A DNA stretch of 64,000 bases from Aricia agestis (Eukaryota; Arthropoda; Insecta; Lepidoptera; Lycaenidae). A model generated the notes under the pieces. It was not told the origin of the DNA. It saw nothing but the letters and a program-made list of their open reading frames with translations, and did no database searches. Below are positions 46,301 through 53,700 of this stretch, one piece after another; within the stretch, counting starts at the first letter, position 1; each line of letters opens with the position of its first letter. The stretch spans positions 6,571,262-6,635,261 of the forward strand of contig NC_056418.1 of assembly GCF_905147365.1 (NCBI RefSeq), given 5' to 3'. A program made the translations under genes and the position numbers.

Positions 46301-49300
46301 CACATGCATACGATTTTCAGGAAAAAAAGTGTGATTTGTTTTAGGTGGGGGGCGGACCAACTATAGGAGAAACGGCCTCACAGTCCTGAATCGCGCTATC
46401 GAAATTATTGGCCTATTATAAAACTTAATTCATATGTATGTTGCAAACCTATGTAATTTAGTTGAGTTAGTAGGTACATCAAGCGGCTTGATGTACCTAC
46501 TAACTCAACTCGTGATTTTTGATGGGCTTGATTCAAGCCCATCAAAAATCACGACTTACATTGACTTGAGATAACCCAATAAAATTACGTAGGCCACTAC
46601 ACTGTGAATTGTGACTACAATATGAATCAATTAATAGTGCATAATATAAATTCATGTATTTTGTCGGCTCCTATGCTTCATACTTTTGAAAGCTCAAGTG
46701 TAGCATCTGCTACGACCGCTACGACGCGCGACGTAGGACGCGTCCGGCAATTGCAAAATACCCTCATTTTTGGAGGTCTTGCGCAGAGTATACTATACTA
46801 TTGCCTGCTCTTCGCCCGTTTCAGCGTTATGCAAATCGAATGAGTGTAATTGAAGCTTAAGCCATAACCTTCAGGAATAGACATTCGATGCCATAATGGA
46901 TGTTTATGTACCTATTCTTCCATTTTACCACTTAATTCTACGTAATGGTTCCAAATTTGACTACGTTGTCATGTTTTTGATTCGAAACAATAAACAAAAT
47001 TGCGCAAATAAGCCTTTTTCCTAGATTAAACTTTAAAGAATGTCGTAAAGGTATTTATTTGATGTAATGAGCATTAAGTTTTTGTACATAGGTACGAGAC
47101 CGACAATATGGTAAATGTCTAGCTGCCGCACGCAGAGCCGAATATTAATTACTGAATAGTAACTAAATGAAAATTTTAACATACGCCCCACACATAAACC
47201 TACAGGGTGTAACAAAACTAAGTGATAATACTTTAGGGTGTGTATGGGGCCCCTATATAGAGTTCGCTGTGACCTTGTGTCTCAGCGGCAGTGCTGATAG
47301 AGTAACTTTTGTAAGGGAAAATCCATCAATCAATCCAAGGGCGCTTGCCCATACAAATCGCAAAAAAAAATTGCTCTTCCAGCGCTGCTACTTTCACAGC
47401 GAACTGCGAACTCTGTATACCCCATATACACCCTAAAGCAGTATTTTTCAATCTGTGGGTCGCGACCCCTAGGGGGGTCATGAAGCCTTACTCGGGGGAT
47501 CACCGACAGAAAGAAAAAGTTGAGGTATAAATTATAATAGATTAATATACTAAACTAGGAAAAAAATCATTACCTTATAGTTAATACCTTTTAATAAAAC
47601 TATTTCTTTGGCTTTCTATGACACGAGGGGGTCGCCAGTATATTTCAATCTGTAATGGGGTCGCGAAATCAAAAAGATTGAAAAACACTGCCCTGAAGTA
47701 TTAACACTAATTAGTTTTGTTACACCTTGTATAATCTGTCAAACTTTTCATTAAGTTGAAGTTTAATCATCATTAATTATTGTTTTCTCTGTTGTAATAA
47801 ATAAACCTGAAATGCCAGCAACAGTAACATAAAGATATGGTCTTTTCAATTAAGCAGATGAATAGAAATCATGTTTAAATAGCCCCTTACCACTAAAAGG
47901 GTTTTAAAGGTTCATTTAGAGAGAAAAATAATAAATTCAATCCGGTGACAGATTTAATTAAACAGAGTAGATACAACCCGCACTTGTTTTGGTTTGAAAA
48001 CAGAATTCTAGCAAATGGAATTAAGGTGTTAACTTTGTAGTATATTCTAATGTTGAACTTGAAATGTCTGAAAATTTTCACCTATTTCTAGATATTATGT
48101 ATCAGAAAGAAAACGATAAGTATTTTACATTTACTTTCAAAAATGTAATAAATGAAAATACATTAATAAATTACGCAATCCGCAATCGCAATAAGACAAT
48201 ATAGACTTAAAATTTAGTTTAAACCTGCGATATACGTCCCAAACAAAATATCTCTTATTGTTTTTATATTTTTTTGTTTTTGAAAATAATCCCATGTTCC
48301 CTGATAAGTGTTTGTTTTTTGCATGCGTGATATATTTTGTATGTCACATTTTTGTGTAATAGAATTAAGATAAATGAAACACTGTTTTGTTATTTCAGCA
48401 TTAGTATACAAATCTGGTGGAAAAAGGTGTGGTTTCCGAGACTACAGACACAAAATAAAAACAAGGCCTTTACATCCGTTATGGATGATTTATACAGTAT
48501 TTTTCAGAGCGAAGTAACCACTCCTCAAATACTGTGGTGCCTGGGACAAGATTTTTAAATGTCCGTATGGTTGCCCAAGCGCATACGGCATTCTCTCATC
48601 ATAGTCGGCCTAGTCCAGAGGAAAGAACTAGTCAAAACGTCTGGGACCAACTATGTGCGGGTTTCCTCACGATGTTTTCCATCACCGTACGAGCGTCCGT
48701 ATTATGTACTTGAGATCAGAAAATGTCTCATAGGTACACGCCTCCACCCGGGCTCGAACCTGCACCCTCTAAGAGTGCGAACCAAAGGTCTACTACCAAT
48801 TAGGTCACGGACGCTCACACGTAAAGTCAGAATATAAATAATATTCAGTAAACAATTTTTATATTACATTGGGAGTACACAGTGCTCAAATTAGCATTAT
48901 TTTAGATAACTTTAATTTCCAAAAGAATGTCATAATACGTCGCACGCGTGTAAACTTGTCATAAGCGAGTTTTTAGGGACACAGTTAAGTTACTCTATTG
49001 TATTATCAGTATATTGTATTGTAAAAAGGGCAGTGACCTCGGAATAGGGGTCCTAGCATTTTCGATAACCTCAATGACTTTTCCACTTCGATATCGAAAA
49101 TAGGTACTATGTTCTGGAATAAAATTTGCTTAAAAGTTTTCTAATAATATCCCCATGAGAAAGAAAGCTAAATTGTTACTCGCTTGCTTTTAAACTTTTG
49201 ATTTAGAGATTCAAATTGTAATGTAAGAAATCTAGCTGTTTTATGTAAATTTTTAACTACAATTTAAGATCGTAGGTATAGGTTTGTGAACCTAAACTGT

Positions 49301-50012
49301 GAAAGGCAATTCAAGCAATTATTTTAAATTATACTTGAAAATGACGAAAAAATCTTTCTGGAACCTATAATAACAATTTTTCTTAAGGAAATAAAATTGT
49401 GTTCTGCTTAACTAGACACTATCGAAGGCCTTCTATTCATTGGATTGCTACCCATTAATGTGCTACCTATTGCCATAAAATGTATTGTAGGCAGTAATTT
49501 AACAGATGTCAAACCTCTCTGTACTGTGTAGGGCCTACACATTACACAGTACAGGAATGTAAATGGGTGCAGTCAAAATAATGAAAAATACTTTCGAATG
49601 CGTTCGATTTTCAAATTTTTTATACCCCACATCTTTTATACTTACTTCAATTGTTTTAAAGGTTCTCAAGGTTCTTTTCGCACACTAAAACAATATGGCA
49701 ATAGCTACCAAATTGACAAAATAAATCCGTTAACAAGATTTGTCACTTCTGTAATTACACAGAATTCTTGCATGTATTCGGGTCTCTTTTTGTATAAAGT
49801 ATACATGTATTCGGGTCACATTTTGTAGAATCGGAACAAATTTTTTTGACACAGTTACTATTCCTTAGTTTTTATTACATACTAAAAAAATACTCACTTT
49901 TGAGGGTAGCATCACTGGGAGACGGCACCATCGGTCGGTCGTCAGCCGGTGCCTGCTTCTTCTTACTCTTCTTCTCATCGTCCGTCTGCAAAACAACACC
50001 CTCGTCAGACAT
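24293..50012 (-). CDS. calmodulin-like EF-hand protein, 5 exons over 25.7 kb
   Basis: Probable Ca2+ sensor of 187 residues. Exons: 49898-50012, 39375-39518, 25599-25731, 24525-24673, 24293-24315 (115, 144, 133, 149, 23 nt). All junctions are GT-AG with matching phases. It has a charged N-terminal extension rich in Lys (EKKSKKKQAPADDRP, 13-27) that calmodulin lacks. Then come four EF-hands: loop 1 DRDSDGHVTPAE (48-59), a degenerate loop 2 (SKTGNGLIDEND, 84-95, with Ser at position 1 and Asp at 12), loop 3 DRDNNGYITKDE (134-145) and loop 4 DIDHDGRIDYEE (170-181). It ends FVKMLL. The start at 50012 (MSDEGVVLQTDDEKK) is open upstream of a gttttgcag that could instead be a splice acceptor at 49985; if so the true first exon lies further upstream. 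The target protein and orthologue name are unknown to me. Confidence 0.88.
24525..24673 (-). CDS. EF-hand gene exon 4 (EF3 and EF4)
   Basis: Codes VFDRDNNGYITKDELRSALE through DIDHDGRIDYE, with two canonical EF loops. Acceptor ttccag, donor gtgaat. Confidence 0.95.
24940..25250. repeat. two copies of a ttcgctcggtattcgataaa repeat
   Basis: Blocks at about 24940-25110 and 25135-25250 both read catttgaccgagcttYgctc then ggtattcgataaa, cattttctaa and gatttatcgcccccgaaa. Of RTE/SINE appearance, in EF-hand intron 4's neighbouring intron (between exons 3 and 4). Confidence 0.6.
25251..25380. repeat. (TA)n microsatellite with inverted flanks
   Basis: Two long TA runs (about 25251-25294 and 25314-25380) are split by ctacctatgctaccaatc. 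The decamer atgctaccaa (25301-25310) is repeated inverted as ttggtagcat (25381-25390), so the second TA run is the centre of a cruciform-capable palindrome. It generates a spurious Tyr-Ile repeat ORF. Confidence 0.9.
25599..25731 (-). CDS. EF-hand gene exon 3 (EF2 and linker)
   Basis: Codes NGLIDENDFMQWVTKIQAV then an acidic linker (NEGDTEEEITRDLLAAF). Acceptor tttctag, donor gtaagt. Confidence 0.92.
25980..26215 (+). repeat. RTE/SINE-like repeat
   Basis: Starts cgagcttttgcccgcggctt with cgcccgcgttaggaag, then cccttgggggtagaatt, atttcagcccgatccgtcta and a tail gtttttatatatat-like. This is the usual form of a lepidopteran non-LTR-derived repeat. Confidence 0.6.
26660..26880 (+). repeat. repeat R8 fragment
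   Basis: Shares tagacacaatagatattcaa and tgttatgcggcac with a fragment at 10790-10880 (cagacacaatagattttcaa, tgttatgtggcat). No coding sequence. Confidence 0.5.
27541..27800 (-). mobile_element. lepidopteran SINE S2, reverse copy
   Basis: Reads atgaaataagggggcaaacg, ggtcacctgatggaaag, gcagcatcagaagagctgca and ggtgcgttgccggcctttta on the plus strand, ending near ctcccacgtg. Other copies are at 31806-32131 and 61793-62147, with a fragment at 39552-39612. The family is very common in moth and butterfly genomes. Confidence 0.8.
27922..28440 (+). repeat. repeat R3 copy
   Basis: Begins ctagagatcgcccaatggtc and ends around gtttttcgttcgcgtattaa tattatgatgatg. The copy at 40374-40869 is the same family reversed; a 3' part is at 58220-58310 and a 5' part at 58905-58958. 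Confidence 0.75.
28870..29066 (+). repeat. repeat R1 copy
   Basis: gcccgcaatccggttgcacc, tttatcgcgcggcaacccta, then agacagacaaactttcgcat and tataatattagtatgg. Plus-oriented relative of 20930-21126. Confidence 0.75.
29329..30122. mobile_element. TIR element (acccagtttcatcaagc ends)
   Basis: The left end acccagtttcatcaagcaat is mirrored by ggttggtgaaattgggt at the right, with additional matching ttaac/gttaa steps (ttaacggcctgttag; ttaacagtctgttt). No protein; most likely a non-autonomous DNA element. Confidence 0.55.
30205..30664 (+). repeat. repeat R4 copy with (GAT)n run
   Basis: gatgatgatgatgacgatga followed by tttgcattgcagtatatgct, aaaacaacgccgaacccccc and tttttggaagtcggttaac. The GAT run produces the spurious His-rich frame on the minus strand. 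Confidence 0.75.
31345..31556. mobile_element. MITE family A, intact copy
   Basis: Ends tccacactgtgcac and gcacagtgtgga are inverted. Inside it, aatattggcgcattcaa / ttgaatgcgtcaagg and gcatgcgtcgcgggcatgcc are further inverted blocks. The copy at 35726-37705 is the same sequence reversed and split by a large insertion, so this copy gives the pre-insertion structure. Confidence 0.85.
31806..32131 (+). mobile_element. lepidopteran SINE S2, plus copy
   Basis: cgtgggagagccatgcttcg, gccggctcgaccggagaaat, a pyrimidine-rich middle, then cctgcagctcttctgatgct, gcgagtgtccatgggcgac and a tail of ~18 A after tttcat. Confidence 0.85.
32264..32449. mobile_element. MITE family M6 copy
   Basis: agtgtctaagcacactatgc at the left and gtgtttagacactt at the right, with ccgaatttccgcggcggaaa and its inverse inside. 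Same family as 10208-10390. Confidence 0.75.
33288..33445 (+). repeat. RTE/SINE-like repeat (agctgtcccgg start)
   Basis: ctagctgtcccggtgaactt then cagcccaatccgttcagccg and a tatgtataaaatatag tail. Confidence 0.6.
33670..33862. mobile_element. MITE family M5 copy
   Basis: ggcccacacgtaccacaacc at the left, tgtggttgtggttgtggtgt at the right. Internal tatacgcccgaccaca matches 7936-7950 (atacgcccgaccacg). Confidence 0.7.
34490..34808 (+). repeat. RTE/SINE-like repeat, copy 1
   Basis: agctgtcccggcaaacgttg ... atggcaacgtcccgtcccgt ... cagtctcgagttgtaataat ... gaattttatatataag. The reverse complement of nearly the whole unit is at 59350-59668. Confidence 0.75.
34830..34985 (-). repeat. repeat R1, degraded copy
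   Basis: gctaatactgtaaatgtgaa, gggtcccgtgaaaggacatg and cggttcccacacgat match R1 in order but with many differences. Confidence 0.55.
35174..35474. mobile_element. hAT-type MITE family B, second copy
   Basis: Contains ttaatatacctagcggaata at the left and tattccgctaggtataatac at the right, with gtcgttac / gtagttac flanks (one mismatch over 8 bp). Relative to 21697-21977 the interior is inverted. Confidence 0.8.
36112..37406 (+). mobile_element. mariner-type transposon, 1295 bp, inactive
   Basis: Terminal inverted repeats cgaggggaggtccaaaagtt (36112) and the inverse aacttttggacctcccctcg (to 37406) of ~29 bp, flanked on both sides by TA (36110-36111, 37407-37408). Length and layout are those of a full-length mariner. 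Confidence 0.95.
36292..37346 (+). pseudogene. mariner transposase pseudogene (D,D34D type)
   Basis: The N-terminal helix-turn-helix region begins MEKIEHRAVIKFLTKQGK and includes YKWHGLFKHGRDSIEDDPRS. The catalytic part has LLLQDNAPVHKS (second Asp) and YSLDLAPSDFYLF (third Asp, 34-residue spacing class). Three lesions are visible: a frameshift near 36595, an in-frame TAG at 36816-36818, and IVTGNKTWVHHF, where the expected first catalytic Asp is Asn. It therefore cannot encode an active enzyme. Confidence 0.93.
37922..38167. mobile_element. MITE with two internal perfect hairpins
   Basis: gcgcggacggtcaacaaaaa at the left and acatttttgtcgaccgtacg at the right are imperfect terminal inverted repeats. 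The centre has two back-to-back hairpins (38079-38113 and 38112-38137). Confidence 0.65.
38600..38670 (+). repeat. short cggccactg tandem-like repeat
   Basis: Variants of cggcca(c/t) occur about six times: gtggccgacattcggtcat, cggccactgctcggccatca, cggccactgtttggccactg. No function inferred. Confidence 0.5.
39375..39518 (-). CDS. EF-hand gene exon 2 (EF1 and start of EF2)
   Basis: Codes LRTAFGLLDRDSDGHVTP and onward to KDASKTG. It is GC-rich compared with the surrounding intron. Acceptor ttccag, donor gtgagg. Confidence 0.92.
39552..39612 (-). repeat. fragment of SINE S2
   Basis: A T-run then tataaaataaggggcggcaa, gatcacctgatggaaagcaa; only the tail-proximal end of the SINE is present. It lies ~35 bp upstream (minus-strand sense) of EF-hand exon 2. 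Confidence 0.7.
40374..40869 (-). repeat. repeat R3 copy, reversed
   Basis: Reads the reverse of 27922-28440: aacgaaaaactttgtaaccc, gtaggtgcatgaaattttgc, then cgaccattgggcgatctcta at the far end. Confidence 0.75.
41000..43250. other. EF-hand intron 1 stretch without recognised elements
   Basis: No convincing gene. Open frames at 41244-41480 and 42506-42874 (minus) show no domain I recognise and no splice context. Short tttcgc-rich patches (cttcgccctttcgctacc near 41684; gcgcttcgcttggcg near 42168) suggest decayed repeats. Confidence 0.4.
43255..43762 (-). repeat. repeat R2, reversed tandem copy
   Basis: gtgttaagatagcccattta, ggctataggctatatt, aggaactaccggtcctat and, again, gctataggctatattaattt, ending cccgtgcgacaccggggcgg. 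The reverse complement begins actagcgacccgccccggtg, a typical lepidopteran repeat start. Confidence 0.75.
44350..44690. repeat. GC-rich ggggcgcc repeat pair
   Basis: tgcacacggggcctttaggg gcgccaaat near 44392 and ccttaaggggcgccaaaatc with cacacgggcgcc near 44626-44660 are related blocks about 240 bp apart, around AT-rich DNA. Type uncertain. Confidence 0.4.
46436..46600. mobile_element. MITE-like unit with two adjacent perfect palindromes
   Basis: The ends (aacctatgtaatttagttg; aaaattacgtaggcc) resemble the element at 50260-50354. The centre has palindromes at 46460-46510 (25-bp arms, 1-base loop) and 46511-46553 (21-bp arms, 1-base loop). Confidence 0.65.
47202..47732. mobile_element. TIR element interrupted by a hAT MITE
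   Basis: acagggtgtaacaaaactaa at the left and ttagttttgttacaccttgt at the right are inverted. A partial relative is at 59147-59350 (ggggtgtaacaaaacgaagt). Its interior is split by the element at 47439-47690. Confidence 0.8.
47439..47690. mobile_element. hAT-type MITE, 252 bp, with 8-bp target duplication
   Basis: Ends cagtatttttcaatctgtgg and gattgaaaaacactg (hAT-like cagtgtttttcaa terminus) with ggtcgcgacccc inside. Flanks ccctaaag (47431-47438) and ccctgaag (47691-47698) form an 8-bp duplication with one mismatch. Confidence 0.9.
48558..48825 (-). mobile_element. tRNA-headed SINE on the minus strand
   Basis: The minus strand starts gtgagcgtccgtgacctaat with an A-box-like part and the B box ggttcgagccc (48760-48750), followed by ggtgatggaaaacatcgtga and ggaaacccgcacata. 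It is a SINE because the tRNA-like head runs straight into a long body; it lacks a separate tRNA 3' end. Confidence 0.7.
49898..50012 (-). CDS. EF-hand gene exon 1 (N-terminal extension)
   Basis: Codes residues 1-38 plus the first base of codon 39, ending at donor gtgagt (49897). Rich in Lys, Asp and Pro with no EF-hand. The alternative reading is an internal exon starting at 49985 after ttttgcag. Confidence 0.7.
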
Positions 50013-50259
50013 ACACGACGATTTTAATGTAATTCTAAACTAAAACAAAGAGGAAATGTCTTGGAGTGCGATACGATGTGATATCTCCGCATTATCGAAG
50101 CTTATCTGTTATCTAAAGATCGATGTTTTCAATATTATGTTTTCTTTGTGGGCGCCGTTTTGTTAAGTCGATAATGTGCACTTTGCACTTAAAGATCTTT
50201 TTCAAATTTCTAATGCACTATCAAAAAAGTTGATTCTTTAATAGGCAGATCACAAATGG

Positions 50260-50354
50260 CGGACCTACGTAATTTGGTCGTGTTATGTCAAAGCTATCCA
50301 ACAGATCACGACTTATATTGAATTGACATATTCCGACCAATTGACGTAGGTCCG
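50260..50354. mobile_element. small TIR element upstream of the EF-hand start
   Basis: cggacctacgtaatttggtc at the left pairs with gaccaattgacgtaggtccg at the right. It lies ~250 bp upstream of the EF-hand ATG (50012). Confidence 0.75.
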
Positions 50355-50553
50355 AATAAGAGAATTGTTTCGAATTTTTTTAAATAAATTTTGTGGTGAC
50401 TCTCTTAACTTCCTCTTAACTCTTAACTGACAGTTTTAGTAGAAAAGCTAGCTAGGTTGTTTTTCTCTGCAAAAATATAGTACTGGGAATAACCTTCATA
50501 GGCTATTCCCATAATTTAGAATACAATATTTTTTATTTATTTATTGTATTCTA

Positions 50554-50683
50554 TGTAGGTAAATGTAATAATTATCATAAAATATAAAAGATGTTGAGGG
50601 TAGGTTGTTTACTAAAATAATAAATCAGTCTTGGTCTAACGCCCGTCTTTGATTCACATGTCCCACTTCTCAATAACGTGACA
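50554..50683 (+). repeat. 5' LTR (130 bp)
   Basis: Begins tgtaggtaaatg, ends caataacgtgaca. It contains AATAAA (50619-50624), a likely poly(A) signal. Unusually short for a Ty3 element. Confidence 0.95.
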
Positions 50684-50753
50684 TGGCGCAGTCGGTAATA
50701 ATGTATCCCGATTATGAGTGATTTTATTGTGACGAATTATTATAATAGTGCGC

Positions 50754-53700
50754 ATGAGTGACACAGAAAGTGACAATTTTGAGGACAGTTCGGAAAACGT
50801 TTTATGTGAACGTGATACTCGTAAAGCAATCAAGATGGAGTCGGTATTGCAACCACCGTCACCGTTTAATTTCGAAAATAATTTAACGAACGTTACATCG
50901 GGTAACTTGTGTCGAGACTGGGAAAAGTGGAAAAAATCATTTTCTATCTACTACGAAGCATGTGAGTTGTCGAAAAAGGACCACAAAGTGCAGATTAACA
51001 TATTACTACATGTCATCGGAGATAAGTGTCGCGAGGTGAGCGAACAGTTTACGGGCGAATCGAAGACACTCAAGGAGCTGCTCGATAAATTCGACAAGTT
51101 TTTTATACCTAAGAAAAATTTAGCCGTGGAGAGGCAAAAATTCTTTAGAAGGGACCAAAAGGAATTGGAATCTATCGAACAATATGCATTCGAACTTAAC
51201 AAGATCGCGTCGAAGTGTGAGTTCCAGAATTTACAGGATGATCTCGTGTGCAGCAGATTAATATGCGGAATTCAGGATGTAGCACTGTCGGAAAGGTTAC
51301 TCAGGGAACCGGAAATAACATTACCTAAAGCAATAGACATTTGTAGATTGGCAGAAATGTCTCGTATGCAGGCACAAAACATTAAGTCTGAAAATAATCA
51401 ACATCACGTGCATTCCGTTGCGGATCACCACAAAACGAGCGACTCAGAGATTCACTTGGTGAAGGAAACCCGTGCTAGCTCGAGCAGACGCAATTATGTC
51501 CGTGGAGCTCGCCCGCGCCCGACCGTGTCGGCCTCCGCCCTAGCGCCAGCGTCTGCGCCCCGCGACCGGTTTCCTCAGCCGGCGGAGCACCCGCGAGGTG
51601 CTCGGCGTCACGACCGAGCGATCCAGCAGCGGCCCCGGGAATACAGAGATTGCGACTACTGCGGCAGGAATCACAGGAGGAACGAGTGTCCAGCGTACGG
51701 CCAGCAGTGCAGCAGGTGCAGGAAGATGAACCACTTCGCGCGGATGTGTCGCGTTTACACGGTACAGGATGATTCATCCACCGATCAGGTAATATATAAA
51801 ATTCATTGTAATTCTAGTAGTGATTGGACAGTAGACTTGTTGATAAACAGTACAAAAATTAATTTTAAATTGGACACTGGTGCGGATGTTAATGTCTTGC
51901 CGCGAAAATATTTGAAAAAATTGGATATATCCGAGAGCTTTTTAACTCATACGAAATTAAGTTTACAAGGTTACTCCGGTAGCAAAATAAATGTAGTAGG
52001 AAAGTGTTATTTAAAAGTTTCATATAAAAATACTGATTACATTCTTAAATTTGTTATCGTAGATGTCGATTCCCCGCCGGTGTTATGTAAAGATTCATGT
52101 GAGGAACTAAAACTAATAAAAAGAATTATGTCCTTGAAACGAGTGTGCAATTATAGTAGTGAAAAAATTTTAGACGAATACAAAGATGTTTTTAATGGTA
52201 TGGGATGTTTGCCGGGAGAGTATAAAATACAGTTACGTAGTGATATATCACCTGTAGTTCACGCGCCTAGGAAGTTGCCCGTCGCACTAAAAGATCAGAT
52301 AAAAAATAAACTCGTAGAAATGGAATCGGAAGGTATCATCGCCAAGGTCGAGGGACCCACGGACTGGGTGAACAGCATGACCGTTGTTAAAAAACCTAAC
52401 GGAGATTTACGCATATGCTTAGACCCGCGAGATCTGAATAAAGCTATAAAAAGAGAACATTTTAAACTTCCTACTTTCGAGGAAATAACGTCCAACCTCA
52501 TGGGAGCTAAATTTTTCAGTACTCTCGATGCTAAGCAAGGATTTTGGCAGGTTAAATTAAGTAAAGACAGCACGAATCTATGTACTTTTAACACGGCTTT
52601 CGGTAGGTATAAATTTTTACGTATGCCGTATGGTATATCATCGGCTTCGGAAATATTTCATAAACGTTTGTATGAACATTTTGACGATATAGAGGGCGTC
52701 GTATTGTTCGTCGACGATTTATTGGTATACGGACCGACGAAAGAAGTACACGATCAAAGGTTGCGCGCCGTATTAAAAAGGTGTCAAGAAATAAATATAA
52801 AATTAAATAGAAGGAAGTGTAAAATAGGTTTAACGGAAATTAAATATTTAGGTCATAGGATTACGGAAGACGGAATTTGCCCCGACGATTCCCACGTTAC
52901 TGCTATAAAAAATATGCCGCGGCCTAAGAATGTAAAAGAGTTAGAACGGTTCCTGGGGTTAGTCACTTATGTCAGTAATTTTGTACCTAACTTATCAGAA
53001 AAAACATCAATGTTACGCGAGTTACTGAAAAAAGATGTAGAATGGCACTGGAATGAGAAGCACGACGAGTGTTACGAAAAAATTAAAACCTGTTTAACTA
53101 GTCGCCCCATTTTGCAGTATTATGATTTGGAAAAGCCGATCGTCATATCGGTAGATTCTAGTAAAAACGGGTTGGGGGCATGTTTGATGCAAAATAGTCT
53201 TCCCGTATGCTACGCTTCAAAGTCACTTACAAAAACGGAGCAATCATACGCTCAAATAGAAAAAGAACTGTTTGCCTGCGTATTCGCATGCGAACGATTC
53301 TATTCTTATATATACGGCCGGACCGATGTTACGATTGAGACGGATCACAAACCGCTCGTGTCAATAATAAATAAGCCCCTCGCGAGCGCTCCAGCGCGAT
53401 TACAAAGAATGCTCATGCGTTTGCAGCCGTACACTTTCAATCTTGTTTATAAGCCGGGAAAATACCTATACATAGCCGATACGTTATCGCGAGCGGTGGC
53501 ACCGGGCGCGGCCGAGCCCTCGCAGCCGCGCGACCACCTGGAGGCGCAGGCGCAGGTCTGCGCTCTCATCTCTGCTAACCCTTTGACGGACTCTCATTTT
53601 ATACAAATACAAAAGTACACTCGCGAAGATGATGACCTTCAAGAATTAATAAAAGTAATAAAAAAGGGGTGGCCGTCAGAAAGATCCAAATTAAGTGAAT

